NCBI GenBank assembly: GCA_001443495.1
Contig: LDXR01000005.1
Coordinates: forward strand, 87,871-151,870
From: a candidate division NC10 bacterium CSP1-5
GTDB taxonomy: Bacteria > Methylomirabilota > Methylomirabilia > Methylomirabilales > CSP1-5
Direction of reading: 5' to 3'
Length of the DNA: 64,000 nt
Shown here: positions 16,282 through 25,095 of the stretch, one piece after another
Position numbering within the stretch: position 1 is the stretch's first letter
Layout of the letters: each line of letters starts with the position of its first letter
Program-made: the position numbers and the translations under genes
The notes under the pieces: generated by a model
The model's input: only the letters and a program-made list of their open reading frames with translations
Databases searched by the model: none
Told to the model about the DNA's origin: nothing

Positions 16282-17478
16282 CTACGCGATAGCGCCAGCG
16301 GCGCGCAGCTTGCCGATTTGGGCCTGATCGATGCCGAGCCAGTGCAGGATCTCCTCGGTGTGTTGCCCCAGCAGAGGAGCCGGGCGGCGGATCCGACCCG
16401 GCGAGCGAGAGAGCTTCACGGGGATGCCGATATTCTTGATTGTGCCGGCTACGGGATGGTCCAGCTCCACGAGCATCTCACGAGCCCGCACGTGGGGGTC
16501 CTCGTACACCTGGGCCATATTATAGATCGGGCCGGCAGGCACGCCGGCCTCCTTCAAGAGGGCGAGCCATGCTGCCGTCGTCCGCTGTCGAAAGACCGGC
16601 TGCAGGGTCGCGGCGAGTTGCCGACAGTGGCGGACACGGTCGGCACTGCTCACAAAGCGAGGGTCCTCGGCGAGATCCTGCCGCCCGAGGACTTTGCACA
16701 GCCTTTCCCAGGTGGACTGATTCGCCGCGCCGACACTGAGCGCCCCGTCCTGGGTGTCGAAAACCTGATAGGGTGCGTTCAGTCTGTGGGCGGATCCCAT
16801 AGGAAGCGGAATCTCGCCGGTGGCGAAGTAGATGGACGACTCCCAAAAGGTGTAGGCCACGGCCCCCTCTAGGAGGGAGGTATCGACGTACTGTCCCTCC
16901 CCCGTCTTCAAGCGGTGGATATAGGCCGACAGGATCCCATAGGCGGCATACATCCCCGCATTGAGATCGGAGATGGGTACCCCCACCTTCGTGGGCAGAT
17001 CTCCGGGGTGTCCGGTCACGCTGATCAGCCCGCTCATCCCCTGGGCGACGAGATCGAAGCCCCCCAGGCTCCGGTACGGGCCGGTCTGGCCGAAGCCGGA
17101 GATGGAACAATAGATGATGGTGGGATTGATCCCCTGGATCGCCTCGTAGTGGAGCCCGAGGCTTTCCATCGTGCCCGGGCGGAAGTTTTCCACCAGGATC
17201 TCACTCCGCCTGGCGAGGCGGCGAAAGACGTCGCGCCCCTCTTCCGATTTGAGATTGAGGGTGACGCTCCGCTTGTTCCGATTGATGGCCAGGAAGGCGG
17301 CGGACTCTTCGGCAATGAAGGGGGGGCCGAAGGACCGGGAATCGTCCCCTCCCTGGAGTTTCTCGACCTTGATGACATCCGCCCCCATGTCGGCGAGGAG
17401 GAGCGTGCAGAAGGGCCCCGCCATCACCTGGGTCGCATCGAGAACCACGACGCCTTCCAGCGGCATGCGTGCCGTCAT
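16282..17478 (-). CDS. CaiB/BaiF family (class III) CoA-transferase
   Basis: 398 residues from the ATG at 17478 (GGGAAGG 3 bases upstream); a longer open frame to 18201 is only the shadow of the hydratase gene. Family motifs: LEGVVVLDATQVMAGPFCT, LLADMGADVIKVEK, GPPFIAEESAAFLAINRNKRSV, LKSEEGRDVFRRL, LVENFRPG and the catalytic Asp in VGVPISDLNAGMYAAYGIL. These enzymes move CoA between organic acids. It closes the catabolic operon, 26 bases after the enoyl-CoA hydratase gene, so it probably activates the imported acid with CoA from a downstream thioester. Confidence 0.9.
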   Translation of the reverse strand: MTARMPLEGVVVLDATQVMAGPFCTLLLADMGADVIKVEKLQGGDDSRSFGPPFIAEESAAFLAINRNKRSVTLNLKSEEGRDVFRRLARRSEILVENFRPGTMESLGLHYEAIQGINPTIIYCSISGFGQTGPYRSLGGFDLVAQGMSGLISVTGHPGDLPTKVGVPISDLNAGMYAAYGILSAYIHRLKTGEGQYVDTSLLEGAVAYTFWESSIYFATGEIPLPMGSAHRLNAPYQVFDTQDGALSVGAANQSTWERLCKVLGRQDLAEDPRFVSSADRVRHCRQLAATLQPVFRQRTTAAWLALLKEAGVPAGPIYNMAQVYEDPHVRAREMLVELDHPVAGTIKNIGIPVKLSRSPGRIRRPAPLLGQHTEEILHWLGIDQAQIGKLRAAGAIA

Positions 17479-17504
17479 CGGCCTTCCCTCCCGCTCCGGG
17501 CAGC

Positions 17505-18293
17505 TCAGCGTCCGCGGAAGACCGGCTTCCTTTTCTCCAGAAACGCGCGCCGCCCTTCCTGGAAGTCCTCGGTATCGAAGCAGGCAAAGATGAGCTTTTT
17601 CTCCTCGGGCGTGAGCCCCTCGAGGCCGGGATCGCGGAGCACCGTCTCGAGCATCTGCTTGTGCCAGCGATGGCTCAATGGCGCGGTGCCGGCGATCTCC
17701 GCGGCCACCTTTTCGGTGTAGGACTCGAGTTCGTCGAGGGGGACCAGGCGCGAGATGAGGCCGATCCGGAGTGCCTCCTCGGCTTCGACCAGCCGGGCCG
17801 TGAGCAGGATGTCCATGGTCATTCCGGAACCTATCAGCTGGACCAGTCGAGACATCTCCCGGTACCCCACTACGATCCCGAGCTTGGCGGTGGGAATCCC
17901 GAACCGGGCATTGTCGGCGGCGATCCGGAGATCGGCGGCCGTGGCCAGCTCGAGCCCACCCCCCACACAATAGCCGGCCACCATGGCGATCGTCGGCCTG
18001 GGGAGATGAGCGATCGCCTCCAGGCCCTCTTCGACCGCCGCGTGATACTTGCTGGCCAACGCGGAGTTCTTGCGTTGCTCCTCGAACTCCGCGATGTCGG
18101 CCCCGGCCGAGAAAGCCTGCGTCCCGGTCCCACGGAAAACCACCACCCTCACGTCGGCGTCGGCCTCGAGTTCGGCCATCAGGGCGGCGAGCCGGTGCCA
18201 CATCGCGTAGGTGACGGCATTGCGTTGCGCCGGTCGGTTGATGGTGATGATGGCAATCCCGTTGGCTCTAGCGAGCAGAATCTCTTGGCCCAT
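17505..18293 (-). CDS. Enoyl-CoA hydratase/isomerase family protein
   Basis: 262 residues from the ATG at 18293 (AGGAAAGG 8 bases upstream; an ATG six codons earlier lies in that Shine-Dalgarno). Crotonase-fold signatures: ITINRPAQRNAVTYAM, FRGTGTQAFSAGADIAEF (oxyanion hole) and IAMVAGYCVGGGLELATAADLRIA. Where typical hydratases have a catalytic Glu after GIPTAKLG, the segment reads IVVGYREMSRLVQLIG, so the exact reaction (hydratase, isomerase or other) is open. Its start overlaps the end of the HExxH gene by 26 bases. It is part of the operon transcribed from 27.9 kb. Confidence 0.88.
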   Translation of the reverse strand: MGQEILLARANGIAIITINRPAQRNAVTYAMWHRLAALMAELEADADVRVVVFRGTGTQAFSAGADIAEFEEQRKNSALASKYHAAVEEGLEAIAHLPRPTIAMVAGYCVGGGLELATAADLRIAADNARFGIPTAKLGIVVGYREMSRLVQLIGSGMTMDILLTARLVEAEEALRIGLISRLVPLDELESYTEKVAAEIAGTAPLSHRWHKQMLETVLRDPGLEGLTPEEKKLIFACFDTEDFQEGRRAFLEKRKPVFRGR

Positions 18294-18735
18294 CGCGCAT
18301 CCTTTCCTCATCTCGAAAATGCTGTTCCACCGCCGTCGCCTGCCGCTCGAGTGTATCGCGCGAGTCGTTCTCTGTCATCCCCCAATAGACGAACTGAAAG
18401 TAGTGCGCCAATTCGTGGGCCAGCAGGTCCGGGCGGCTCGGCTCGACGACGATCAAGTTGGCCGAGGGGATGTAGGCAGAAAAGACCCGGCCCCCCGTGT
18501 CGAGACCGATGAGCGCCGCAAAGCGCTCCGGATCCATCTCATACCGCAGGACGATCTGCGGGCAGGGTCGGTCCTCCTCTACCCGGATATACATCAGTTC
18601 GGCCACCCGATCGAAGACCCGGCGCACCTCGCCGTCACCGCAGGCCCCCGCCGGCCTCGGGGTTGTTGCCAGGACGACCACGAGACCCGCGATCACTAGA
18701 GCTTGACGATGTCGAGAATAAACAGGCTGAGCCAT
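18268..18735 (-). CDS. Exported HExxH putative metallopeptidase-like protein
   Basis: 155 residues. A signal peptide (basic SRHRQ, hydrophobic ALVIAGLVVVLATT, cleavage near PAGA) is followed by a small domain with HELAHYFQ near residue 107, a zinc-protease-like HExxH. It overlaps dctM by 40 bases at its start and the hydratase gene by 26 bases at its end. If the GTG at 18696 were used instead, it would overlap the dctM stop by one base, but the signal peptide would lose its basic start. Its role in a catabolic operon is unclear; it may be a gene of unknown function captured between transport and metabolism genes. Confidence 0.6.
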   Translation of the reverse strand: MAQPVYSRHRQALVIAGLVVVLATTPRPAGACGDGEVRRVFDRVAELMYIRVEEDRPCPQIVLRYEMDPERFAALIGLDTGGRVFSAYIPSANLIVVEPSRPDLLAHELAHYFQFVYWGMTENDSRDTLERQATAVEQHFRDEERMRDGPRDSAR

Positions 18736-19973
18736 GGCACGTAGGTCACCAAGAGCGTCACGAAGACCAGCACCAGCGTGTAGACGTACCCTGCCTTGAA
18801 GACCTCCCAGAAGGGGATGTCGGCAATGGCCGCCGTCGTGAGGAGGACGGAGGCGACAGGCGGGGTCTGCTGCCCCACGCCCAGGTTGATGGTCACGATG
18901 ATGCCGAAGTGAATCGGATCGATCCCGAGCTTTCGGATCAGGGGCATCACGATCGGCACGATGAGGATGATCGCCGCAGCGCTGTGCAGGAACATCCCGG
19001 CGAGGAAGAAGAAGAGGTTCAGGAAGAGGAGGATCAGGTACTTGTTATTGGTCGTCTCGAGTATGGCCCGGGCGAACTTCTGGGGGACCTGCTCGGTGGT
19101 CAGATACCACCCGAGGACTGCCGAGGCGGCCACGATCACCATGACCGCAGCGGTCTGGAGCGACGAGTCCCTGAGGACGCGGACGAGAAAGTGCCACGAG
19201 ACCTCGCGGTATATAAACGCGCCGATGACAAGGGCCGCCACCGCCGCGAGCGCGGCGACCTCGGTGGCCGTCGCAATCCCCAAAAGGAAGCCGCCCCAGA
19301 TCACGACCGGGATCAAGAGGGCCCAGGTAGATTCCAGGGTGGCCGCGCCGACTCTGCGAAGGGAGAAGGCGTCTTCCACGGGGAAGTTGTACTTGCGCGC
19401 ATAGTAGTAGGACAGGAGCATCATGCACCCCCCGGCCAGGAAGCCGGGGACGAAGCCGGCGATAAAAAGCCTGGCCACCGATTCCTCCGCCATCCAGGCG
19501 TAGATGATCATGGGGATGCTGGGTGGGATCAGGATGGCGGCGCTGGCCGCGTTCGAGACCACGGCGGCGCTGAAGGCGCGGGGGTATCCCCGCTTCTCCA
19601 TGGCGGGGATGACCACCTTGCCGATGGCGGCCGCGTCGGCGACGGAGGAGCCCGAGATCTCGCTTTGGATCATCGTCGCCAGGATCGTGACCATCGAGAG
19701 TCCTCCGCGGATGTGTCCCACTACGGAGCTGGCGAGATTGACCAGGCGGAGTGAGATCCCGCCTGTCTCCATTAGGCCCCCGGCCAGGATGAAGAGCGGG
19801 ATGGCGAGAAGCGGAAAGCTTGAGGAACCCGCAAAGAGGTTCAGGGGGATGACCGTCAGCGGCGCCACCCCCTTTCCGACGAGGAAGATAGCGGTGCTGA
19901 GGACCAGAGCGTAACCGATCGGGACACCGATCGCCGTCAGGCCGAGGACGAAGGCAAGGATCAGCCATTCCAT
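18696..19973 (-). CDS. dctM: TRAP transporter large permease DctM
   Basis: 425 residues, about 12 membrane segments, normal DctM length. Signatures: the start MEWLILAFVLGLTAIGVPIGYALVLS, LFAGSSSFPLLAIPLFILAGGLMETGGIS, MIQSEISGSSVADAAAIG, and IPPSIPMIIYAWMAEESVARLFIAGFVPG. It forms the sodium-driven channel of a tripartite transporter with DctQ (46 bases upstream) and DctP. Confidence 0.95.
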   Translation of the reverse strand: MEWLILAFVLGLTAIGVPIGYALVLSTAIFLVGKGVAPLTVIPLNLFAGSSSFPLLAIPLFILAGGLMETGGISLRLVNLASSVVGHIRGGLSMVTILATMIQSEISGSSVADAAAIGKVVIPAMEKRGYPRAFSAAVVSNAASAAILIPPSIPMIIYAWMAEESVARLFIAGFVPGFLAGGCMMLLSYYYARKYNFPVEDAFSLRRVGAATLESTWALLIPVVIWGGFLLGIATATEVAALAAVAALVIGAFIYREVSWHFLVRVLRDSSLQTAAVMVIVAASAVLGWYLTTEQVPQKFARAILETTNNKYLILLFLNLFFFLAGMFLHSAAAIILIVPIVMPLIRKLGIDPIHFGIIVTINLGVGQQTPPVASVLLTTAAIADIPFWEVFKAGYVYTLVLVFVTLLVTYVPWLSLFILDIVKL

Positions 19974-20018
19974 CGGAAATCATCCTCTGACGATCGAGGG
20001 TCGCCGAAGGCAGCGCCG

Positions 20019-20528
20019 TCACTCGGTTGCGTCACGTTGGGATCCCTCCTTCCCGAGCACCGCCCCCTGGAGGAGCCTGGCCAGGTCCGCCAGACTGACC
20101 AATACCATCAGCCCCCCGCTGATCGGGAGGACGCTGTACACCCAGCTCATCCGCACCCACTCCAGGGAAACCGCCGTCTCCACCCTGACCGCGACCATCA
20201 GAACCCAACCGTAATAGCAAAGGATGCCCTGGAAGATCAGGACGCACACCTCCGCACCCATGGCCACCCACCGGCGGGCCTCGGGCCGGAACCCCTCGAC
20301 GATGGTCTCGAAGGCGATGTGCTTGCGGTGGTACGCCGCCACGACCGCCCCGTAGAACGTCAGCCAGACGAGCAGGTACGAGGCGAATTCGTCGTACCAG
20401 ATGAGCGACGCATTCAGGACATAGCGGTAGAAGACCCCGAGCGTCACGACGACGACCATGGCGATGAGCAACAACATCGCCCACACGTCCGCCAGCGCCA
20501 TGAGCCACCGGTAGAGGCGCGACAACAT
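20019..20528 (-). CDS. dctQ: TRAP transporter small permease DctQ
   Basis: 169 residues from the ATG at 20528 (GGGAGG 7 bases upstream, better than the ATG nine codons earlier). Four membrane segments; family pattern VTLGVFYRYVLNASLIWYDEFASYLLVWLTFYGA near residues 30-65. It is the small membrane subunit pairing with DctM. Confidence 0.92.
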   Translation of the reverse strand: MLSRLYRWLMALADVWAMLLLIAMVVVVTLGVFYRYVLNASLIWYDEFASYLLVWLTFYGAVVAAYHRKHIAFETIVEGFRPEARRWVAMGAEVCVLIFQGILCYYGWVLMVAVRVETAVSLEWVRMSWVYSVLPISGGLMVLVSLADLARLLQGAVLGKEGSQRDATE

Positions 20529-20573
20529 GGACGGACCTCCCGACGCCTGTATCATGCGCCCATTGCAAAGAAG

Positions 20574-20607
20574 GGCGCCGCCCCGGCCTCACGGCAGAGG
20601 CGGCGCC
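20574..20607 (-). terminator. Intercistronic hairpin between dctP and dctQ
   Basis: A perfect 9-base inverted repeat, GGCGCCGCC (20574-20582) and GGCGGCGCC (20599-20607), with a 16-base loop, 10 bases after the dctP stop. There is no T-run, so it more likely protects the dctP mRNA end or partly stops transcription. Either would give more binding protein than permease, as is common in TRAP operons. Confidence 0.6.
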
Positions 20608-20616
20608 GCGCGCGAC

Positions 20617-21624
20617 TTACCTCAAGGACTGGATGAGCTTGACCAGGTCGCCGCCTCCCTTCACCTCTACGTCGAACTCGTGGTAGATGGGCGCGGAGGC
20701 CCTGATGAAACCGCTCCTGTCCACCTCGTTCATCTTCATCTGGCCGGTCGTCAGTTTGGCAGCCAATTCCTTGTCCAGCCGCTCGCCTTCGCTTCTGGCA
20801 AAGTCCCCGACTTCGACGGCGATCTTCTCGAGGGTCTGCTGGATGTCCTTGGGGAGCTTCTGCCAGAAGGCCTCACTAATGGCAGGGTAGGCCGGGGTGT
20901 AGACGTGGCCGGTCAGGGAGAGGTATTTCTGCACTTCGTTGAACTTCGCCGAGGCGATCTGGGGGAACGGGTTCTCTTGCCCGTCCATGACCCCGGACTG
21001 AAGCGCCGAGTAGACCTCGGCGAACGGCATGGGGGACGGATTCGCCCCGTAGGCCTTGAACATCTTGGCCCGCCAGACGCCGCCCGGAATGCGGAGCTTG
21101 ATTCCCTTCAGGTCGTCCGGCGCGTTGATGGGCCGGACGTTGTTGGTCACGTGCCGGAACCCGTTCTCCCAGTATCCGAGGAGGCGCATACCCTTGCCGG
21201 GAATCGGGGTGAACAGGGCGTCGCGGACACGCGGGTCCCCGGCGACCTTCTTCATGTGGGCCCGGTCCACAATGATATACGGCATCTCGAAGACGCCGAA
21301 CTTCGTCTCAACAGTGCTCATGATCGTGGAGGGGAGGAACATCTCGAGCGCCCCGATCTTGATCCCCTTGACCATGGCTTCGTCGGTTCCGAGCTGGCTG
21401 GAGTGGAAGGTTTTCACCTCCACTTTGCCCTTCAGCGCCGCATTCACGCGCTTTGCGTACTCGTTGGCCGTTATGTCAAACAGGGAGTTCGGAAATCCCA
21501 CGTGCCCGAACCGAATCTCGATGAGCGCGGCTCCCGTCGTCGGCGTCACGAACAGATGACTACCGCTGGCGATGGCGAAGATAATCAGGAGAACGGCTAT
21601 GAGGACCTTGCCCCATGTCTTCAT
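20617..21624 (-). CDS. dctP: TRAP transporter solute-binding protein DctP
   Basis: 335 residues with a signal peptide (MKTWGKVLIAVLLIIFAIASGSHLF). The DctP fold shows the ligand-binding Arg in GIKLRIPGGVWRAKMFKAYGANPSPMPFAEVYSALQSGVMDGQENP near residues 165-210, typical for carboxylate ligands. The sister segment VEVKTFHSSQLGTDEAMVKGIKIGALEM is also typical. It captures an organic acid in the periplasm. Its ATG overlaps the stop of the FAD/Fe-S dehydrogenase gene by 4 bases, which ties uptake to that oxidation step. Confidence 0.93.
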   Translation of the reverse strand: MKTWGKVLIAVLLIIFAIASGSHLFVTPTTGAALIEIRFGHVGFPNSLFDITANEYAKRVNAALKGKVEVKTFHSSQLGTDEAMVKGIKIGALEMFLPSTIMSTVETKFGVFEMPYIIVDRAHMKKVAGDPRVRDALFTPIPGKGMRLLGYWENGFRHVTNNVRPINAPDDLKGIKLRIPGGVWRAKMFKAYGANPSPMPFAEVYSALQSGVMDGQENPFPQIASAKFNEVQKYLSLTGHVYTPAYPAISEAFWQKLPKDIQQTLEKIAVEVGDFARSEGERLDKELAAKLTTGQMKMNEVDRSGFIRASAPIYHEFDVEVKGGGDLVKLIQSLR

Positions 21625-24539
21625 GGCATCTCCCTCCCTTTCCCTTGCTGTAGATGCGTGATGACTGCCTCCGAGAGAATCTCGGCAGGATGCCGGGCCC
21701 GGCGGCCGGTCCCGTGCAGGATTTGCTGTCGGCAGGAGACCCCCGAGGCAACGACCTCTGCGCCCTCGCCAGCGTTCTCGATCGCCGGAAACAGTCGCTG
21801 CCGCCCGATGGCAACCGAGAGGTCGTAGTGCTCTCGCTCAAAGCCGAAGGAGCCCGCCATCCCGCAGCAGCCGGCATCGATCTCCTTCACGCTGAGGCCC
21901 GGAATCAGGCGCAGGGCCTCGAGGGTCGGACGAGTTCCCACCAATGCCTTCTGGTGGCAGTGGCCGTGGACGAGGACGCGCCGCTCGGTCGGCCGAAAGG
22001 CGCCTGCACAATCCCCCCGCCGGCCGACGAGAAATTCCTCCAGCAGCAAGCTCTGCCGCGCCACCGCCTCGGCCTCCGGCCCCTCGGCGAGCTCCGGGAC
22101 CTCATCCCGCAGGGTCAACAGGCAGCTCGGCTCGCACCCCACGATGGGGATCCCTGACCTCACATACCGAGACAACCGCTCGACCGTCGCGCGAGCGCAC
22201 TGCGCCGCCTCGCGCAGGAGGCCCTTGGAGATCAAGGTCCGGCCACAGCAGCCGGCCTCCGCCAGGATCACCTGATACCCCAACCCCTCCAGGAGCCGCG
22301 TGGCCGCCATCCCCACCTCGGGATAGTGATAATTCATAAAGGTATCGGGGAAAAGGGCAACCGACCCCTTGGTCGACAGCGGCGAGGCACCCCGCCTGAG
22401 GAACCATTGCGTGAAGGTCACAGGGGTAAAAGGGGGCAACGGACGCCGCCGCTCGATGCCCACCAGATGATGGAGGACCCACCGGGTTGCGGGGATCGCC
22501 GTCGCCCAATTCGACAGCGGGGCCAACCGGCTCCCCCACTGCCCCAGCTTCGCGGCATGGGCAAAGAGCCGCGCGCGGAGGGGGATGCCGTTCTTCTCGT
22601 AGTAGCGCGCGAGGAACTCTGCCTTGAGCTTGGCCATATCGACGCTTGTAGGGCACTCGGCTTTGCAGGCCTTGCACTCGAGGCAGAGATCGAGCGCCCC
22701 GTAGAGTTCCGGCCCGCTCAGGGTCTCGGGCGGGAGCTCCCCCGAGAGGGCGGCCCGGAGGAGGTTGGCGCGACCGCGGGTCGTGTGTTCCTCCTCGCGC
22801 GTGACCATGTAGGAGGGACACATGCTCCCGTGCATCTTACGACAGTTCCCTACCCCCGAGCACCGTTCGACCGCGGCCGCGAAGCCCCCCTCATCGCGGA
22901 AGCGGTGGTGGGTCGTGACAGCGGCCGCCCGATACCCCGGGCCGTAGCGCAGGCGCCCGTTGACCGGTGGCGGATCGTCGCTGACGATCTTGCCCGGATT
23001 GAGGATACCGCGCGGGTCGAGGAGCGTCTTCACCTCCCGGAAGGCCTGTTCCAAGCCCCCGTACTGTCCCGTGATGTAAGGAGTCCGCGCCAGCCCGTCC
23101 CCGTGCTCGGCGCTGATGGTCCCCTTGAGATCCCATACGACCGCGTACGCTTCCTCGGCGATGGTCCGGATCAGGCCCACGTCCCGCGGTTCCTTCGGGT
23201 CGAGGAAGGGCAGGATGTGGAGGTTGCCGTCCCCGGCATGGCCGTAGATGCCGGCCATCACGCCGTGCTTCTCCAGGAGCGTGCGCATCCGACTGATGAA
23301 GTCGGGCAACCGGGTCGGATGCACGGCGGCGTCTTCAATGAAGGCCAGCGGCTTGCGGGGGCCTTTCACCTTGTTGGCGACCGCGCCGGCGACCTTCCGG
23401 ATGGCGACGATCCTCGCCTGGTCGGCTCGATCCGTCGCGAGGAGCATGCCGGTGGCCAGCCGGCTCTCCTCGAGCAGCCGTCGATGCGTCGCCGCCATGC
23501 GCTCCTCTACCTCCTCCGGACGCTCCCCCTCGTGCTCGAGGATCAGGATCGCCTCGATCCCCTCCGGGAGGAAGGGGCGGAGTTCGGGGTTCGCCTCGCG
23601 GCTGAAATCGAGGAGCTGCCGCTCGATGGCTTCGATCATGCTCGGCTGGAGCTCCCGGAGGAGGACCACGGCCTCTCCCATCTTCTCGAGGGCGTCGAAG
23701 GTGAGGAGCGCGATCGTCCGGTGCCTGGGATGATCCAGGATCCGGAAGCTCGCCTCGGTGAAGATCCCCAACGTCCCCTCCGATCCGGTCAAGAGCTGGC
23801 CGAGGTCGATCATCCCGTCTTGAACGACCCGCCAGAGGTTGTACCCGCAGTTGTTGTTGGTCACCTCCGGGGCCTTCGCTTTCAATTGATCGCCATAGCG
23901 GTTCAGGATGTCGAGGAGGCCTCTGTAGATCGGGCCCTGAACCGGGTCCGTGAGCAGCGCCGCGAGGCGGGGGCCGTTCCGGTCCACGGGCTCGGTCCGG
24001 ATCACCTCCCCGCTCGCCAGGACGACGTCGAGGGACTCCAGGTAATCACGCGTCGTGCCGTACTTGACCGAGTGAGCTCCTTTGCTGTTGGTGGCCAGCA
24101 TCCCGCCCAGGGCGCAGACGTCGCCGCTTGACGGGTCGGGAGGGAAATACTTGTTGTGCGCCTTGAGCGCCGTCGTAAGCGCCGTGAGCGTGCAGCCGGG
24201 CTCGACCCGCACCCGACCGTCGGCCGGCTCGAGCGCCGAAATCCGGTGCATGTACCGCGTGAAATCCAGGACGATCCCGGCGCCGAGCTCCTGCCCGCAC
24301 CGGCTGGATCCGCCTCCGCGGGGAATCACGGGGATGCCGCGGTCGGCGGCGTAGCGCACGGTCGCGATCACATCCTCGCAGCTCTTGGGGAAGACGACGC
24401 CGAGCGGCGTGATCCGATACATGCAGGCCCCGGTGCTGTAGAGCACCCGCGTCACCTCATCGAAGCGCACGTCTCCCCGGATGAGGGATTGCAGATCGGC
24501 GGCCACGGCCTGGAGTTTCGCGGCAAAGGCGTCGCTCAT
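21621..24539 (-). CDS. FAD-linked oxidase / Fe-S fusion (D-2-hydroxyacid dehydrogenase type)
   Basis: 972 residues. Residues 1-540 form a FAD-binding PCMH/oxidase-C unit like D-lactate and glycolate dehydrogenases: PKSCEDVIATVRYAADRGIPVIPRGGGSSRCGQ, LLTGSEGTLGIFTEASF, YGHAGDGNLHILPFLDP, SAEHGDGLARTPYI and DPRGILNPGKIV. Residues about 575-660 hold ferredoxin-like 4Fe-4S motifs (CSGVGNCRKMHGSMCPSY, CLECKACKAECP). Residues about 740-960 carry two CCG-type modules (AEAGCCGRTLISKG, DAGCCGMAGSFG). Such proteins oxidise 2-hydroxyacids to 2-oxoacids and pass electrons through the clusters. The gene is coupled to dctP and follows the 2-oxoacid oxidoreductase genes, so the likely order is uptake, oxidation, decarboxylation. 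Confidence 0.9.
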   Translation of the reverse strand: MSDAFAAKLQAVAADLQSLIRGDVRFDEVTRVLYSTGACMYRITPLGVVFPKSCEDVIATVRYAADRGIPVIPRGGGSSRCGQELGAGIVLDFTRYMHRISALEPADGRVRVEPGCTLTALTTALKAHNKYFPPDPSSGDVCALGGMLATNSKGAHSVKYGTTRDYLESLDVVLASGEVIRTEPVDRNGPRLAALLTDPVQGPIYRGLLDILNRYGDQLKAKAPEVTNNNCGYNLWRVVQDGMIDLGQLLTGSEGTLGIFTEASFRILDHPRHRTIALLTFDALEKMGEAVVLLRELQPSMIEAIERQLLDFSREANPELRPFLPEGIEAILILEHEGERPEEVEERMAATHRRLLEESRLATGMLLATDRADQARIVAIRKVAGAVANKVKGPRKPLAFIEDAAVHPTRLPDFISRMRTLLEKHGVMAGIYGHAGDGNLHILPFLDPKEPRDVGLIRTIAEEAYAVVWDLKGTISAEHGDGLARTPYITGQYGGLEQAFREVKTLLDPRGILNPGKIVSDDPPPVNGRLRYGPGYRAAAVTTHHRFRDEGGFAAAVERCSGVGNCRKMHGSMCPSYMVTREEEHTTRGRANLLRAALSGELPPETLSGPELYGALDLCLECKACKAECPTSVDMAKLKAEFLARYYEKNGIPLRARLFAHAAKLGQWGSRLAPLSNWATAIPATRWVLHHLVGIERRRPLPPFTPVTFTQWFLRRGASPLSTKGSVALFPDTFMNYHYPEVGMAATRLLEGLGYQVILAEAGCCGRTLISKGLLREAAQCARATVERLSRYVRSGIPIVGCEPSCLLTLRDEVPELAEGPEAEAVARQSLLLEEFLVGRRGDCAGAFRPTERRVLVHGHCHQKALVGTRPTLEALRLIPGLSVKEIDAGCCGMAGSFGFEREHYDLSVAIGRQRLFPAIENAGEGAEVVASGVSCRQQILHGTGRRARHPAEILSEAVITHLQQGKGREMP

Positions 24540-24543
24540 GACT

Positions 24544-25095
24544 TCACCGTCTGGATTCCGCGACCGCCTGGGCGGCCGCCTCGAGAGCCCGGAGGGCCTG
24601 CTGTCGTGCGCGACCCGACGTCTCTGCCCGGACCACCGCCGCGAGTGCCTTCTGGGTCATGACGCCTAAGAGAGCCGCTGTCGCAGCGGCCATCGGTAGC
24701 GCCAGGTCCGTGGCGAATCGCCGGGCGATCGCGTCGAGATCGGCGACCGCGGTCCGGGCCCGGCCTTTCAGGGAGACCGGCGACCTGCCGTTGACCAGCA
24801 CGACTCCGGTCTCTTTGAGCCCGGCGGTGACATCGACCGCCGTCAGGATGCTCGCATCCGTCACCGCTACCAGATCCAGGACGTACTCCTGGGAGGTGCT
24901 TTCGATCGGCTCGGTGGCCACCCGCAGGTGCGCCGCCTCGGGCACGTAGCCCCGGAGGAAGAGCCAGGGCGGCCGGAACTGGACCTGCTTCCCCTCATGG
25001 AGCGCCGCCGTCGCCAGCAGGCGTGCGGCGTCGACGAAGGGGGCCGTGTGATCGTAACGGGGAAGGCGGCGGCCGTGGAAGCGGAGCTCCTTCAC
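24544..25095 (-). CDS. 2-oxoacid:acceptor oxidoreductase, gamma subunit-like
   Basis: 183 residues from the GTG at 25095, which overlaps the stop of the beta gene as GTGA. The body (YDHTAPFVDAARLLATAALHEGKQVQFRP, VTDASILTAVDVTAGLKETGVVLVN) matches the gamma chain of pyruvate/2-oxoacid:ferredoxin oxidoreductases. The N-terminal glycine-rich GRGGQG loop of typical gamma subunits is missing, so it may be shortened. It is the third of the alpha, beta, gamma genes. No delta (2x4Fe-4S ferredoxin) subunit is nearby. Confidence 0.78.
   Translation of the reverse strand: MKELRFHGRRLPRYDHTAPFVDAARLLATAALHEGKQVQFRPPWLFLRGYVPEAAHLRVATEPIESTSQEYVLDLVAVTDASILTAVDVTAGLKETGVVLVNGRSPVSLKGRARTAVADLDAIARRFATDLALPMAAATAALLGVMTQKALAAVVRAETSGRARQQALRALEAAAQAVAESRR

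Noticed and set aside
16282..18201. One 639-residue protein covering the CoA-transferase gene
   Set aside because: The first 240 codons are out-of-frame shadow of the enoyl-CoA hydratase gene; the real start is at 17478.
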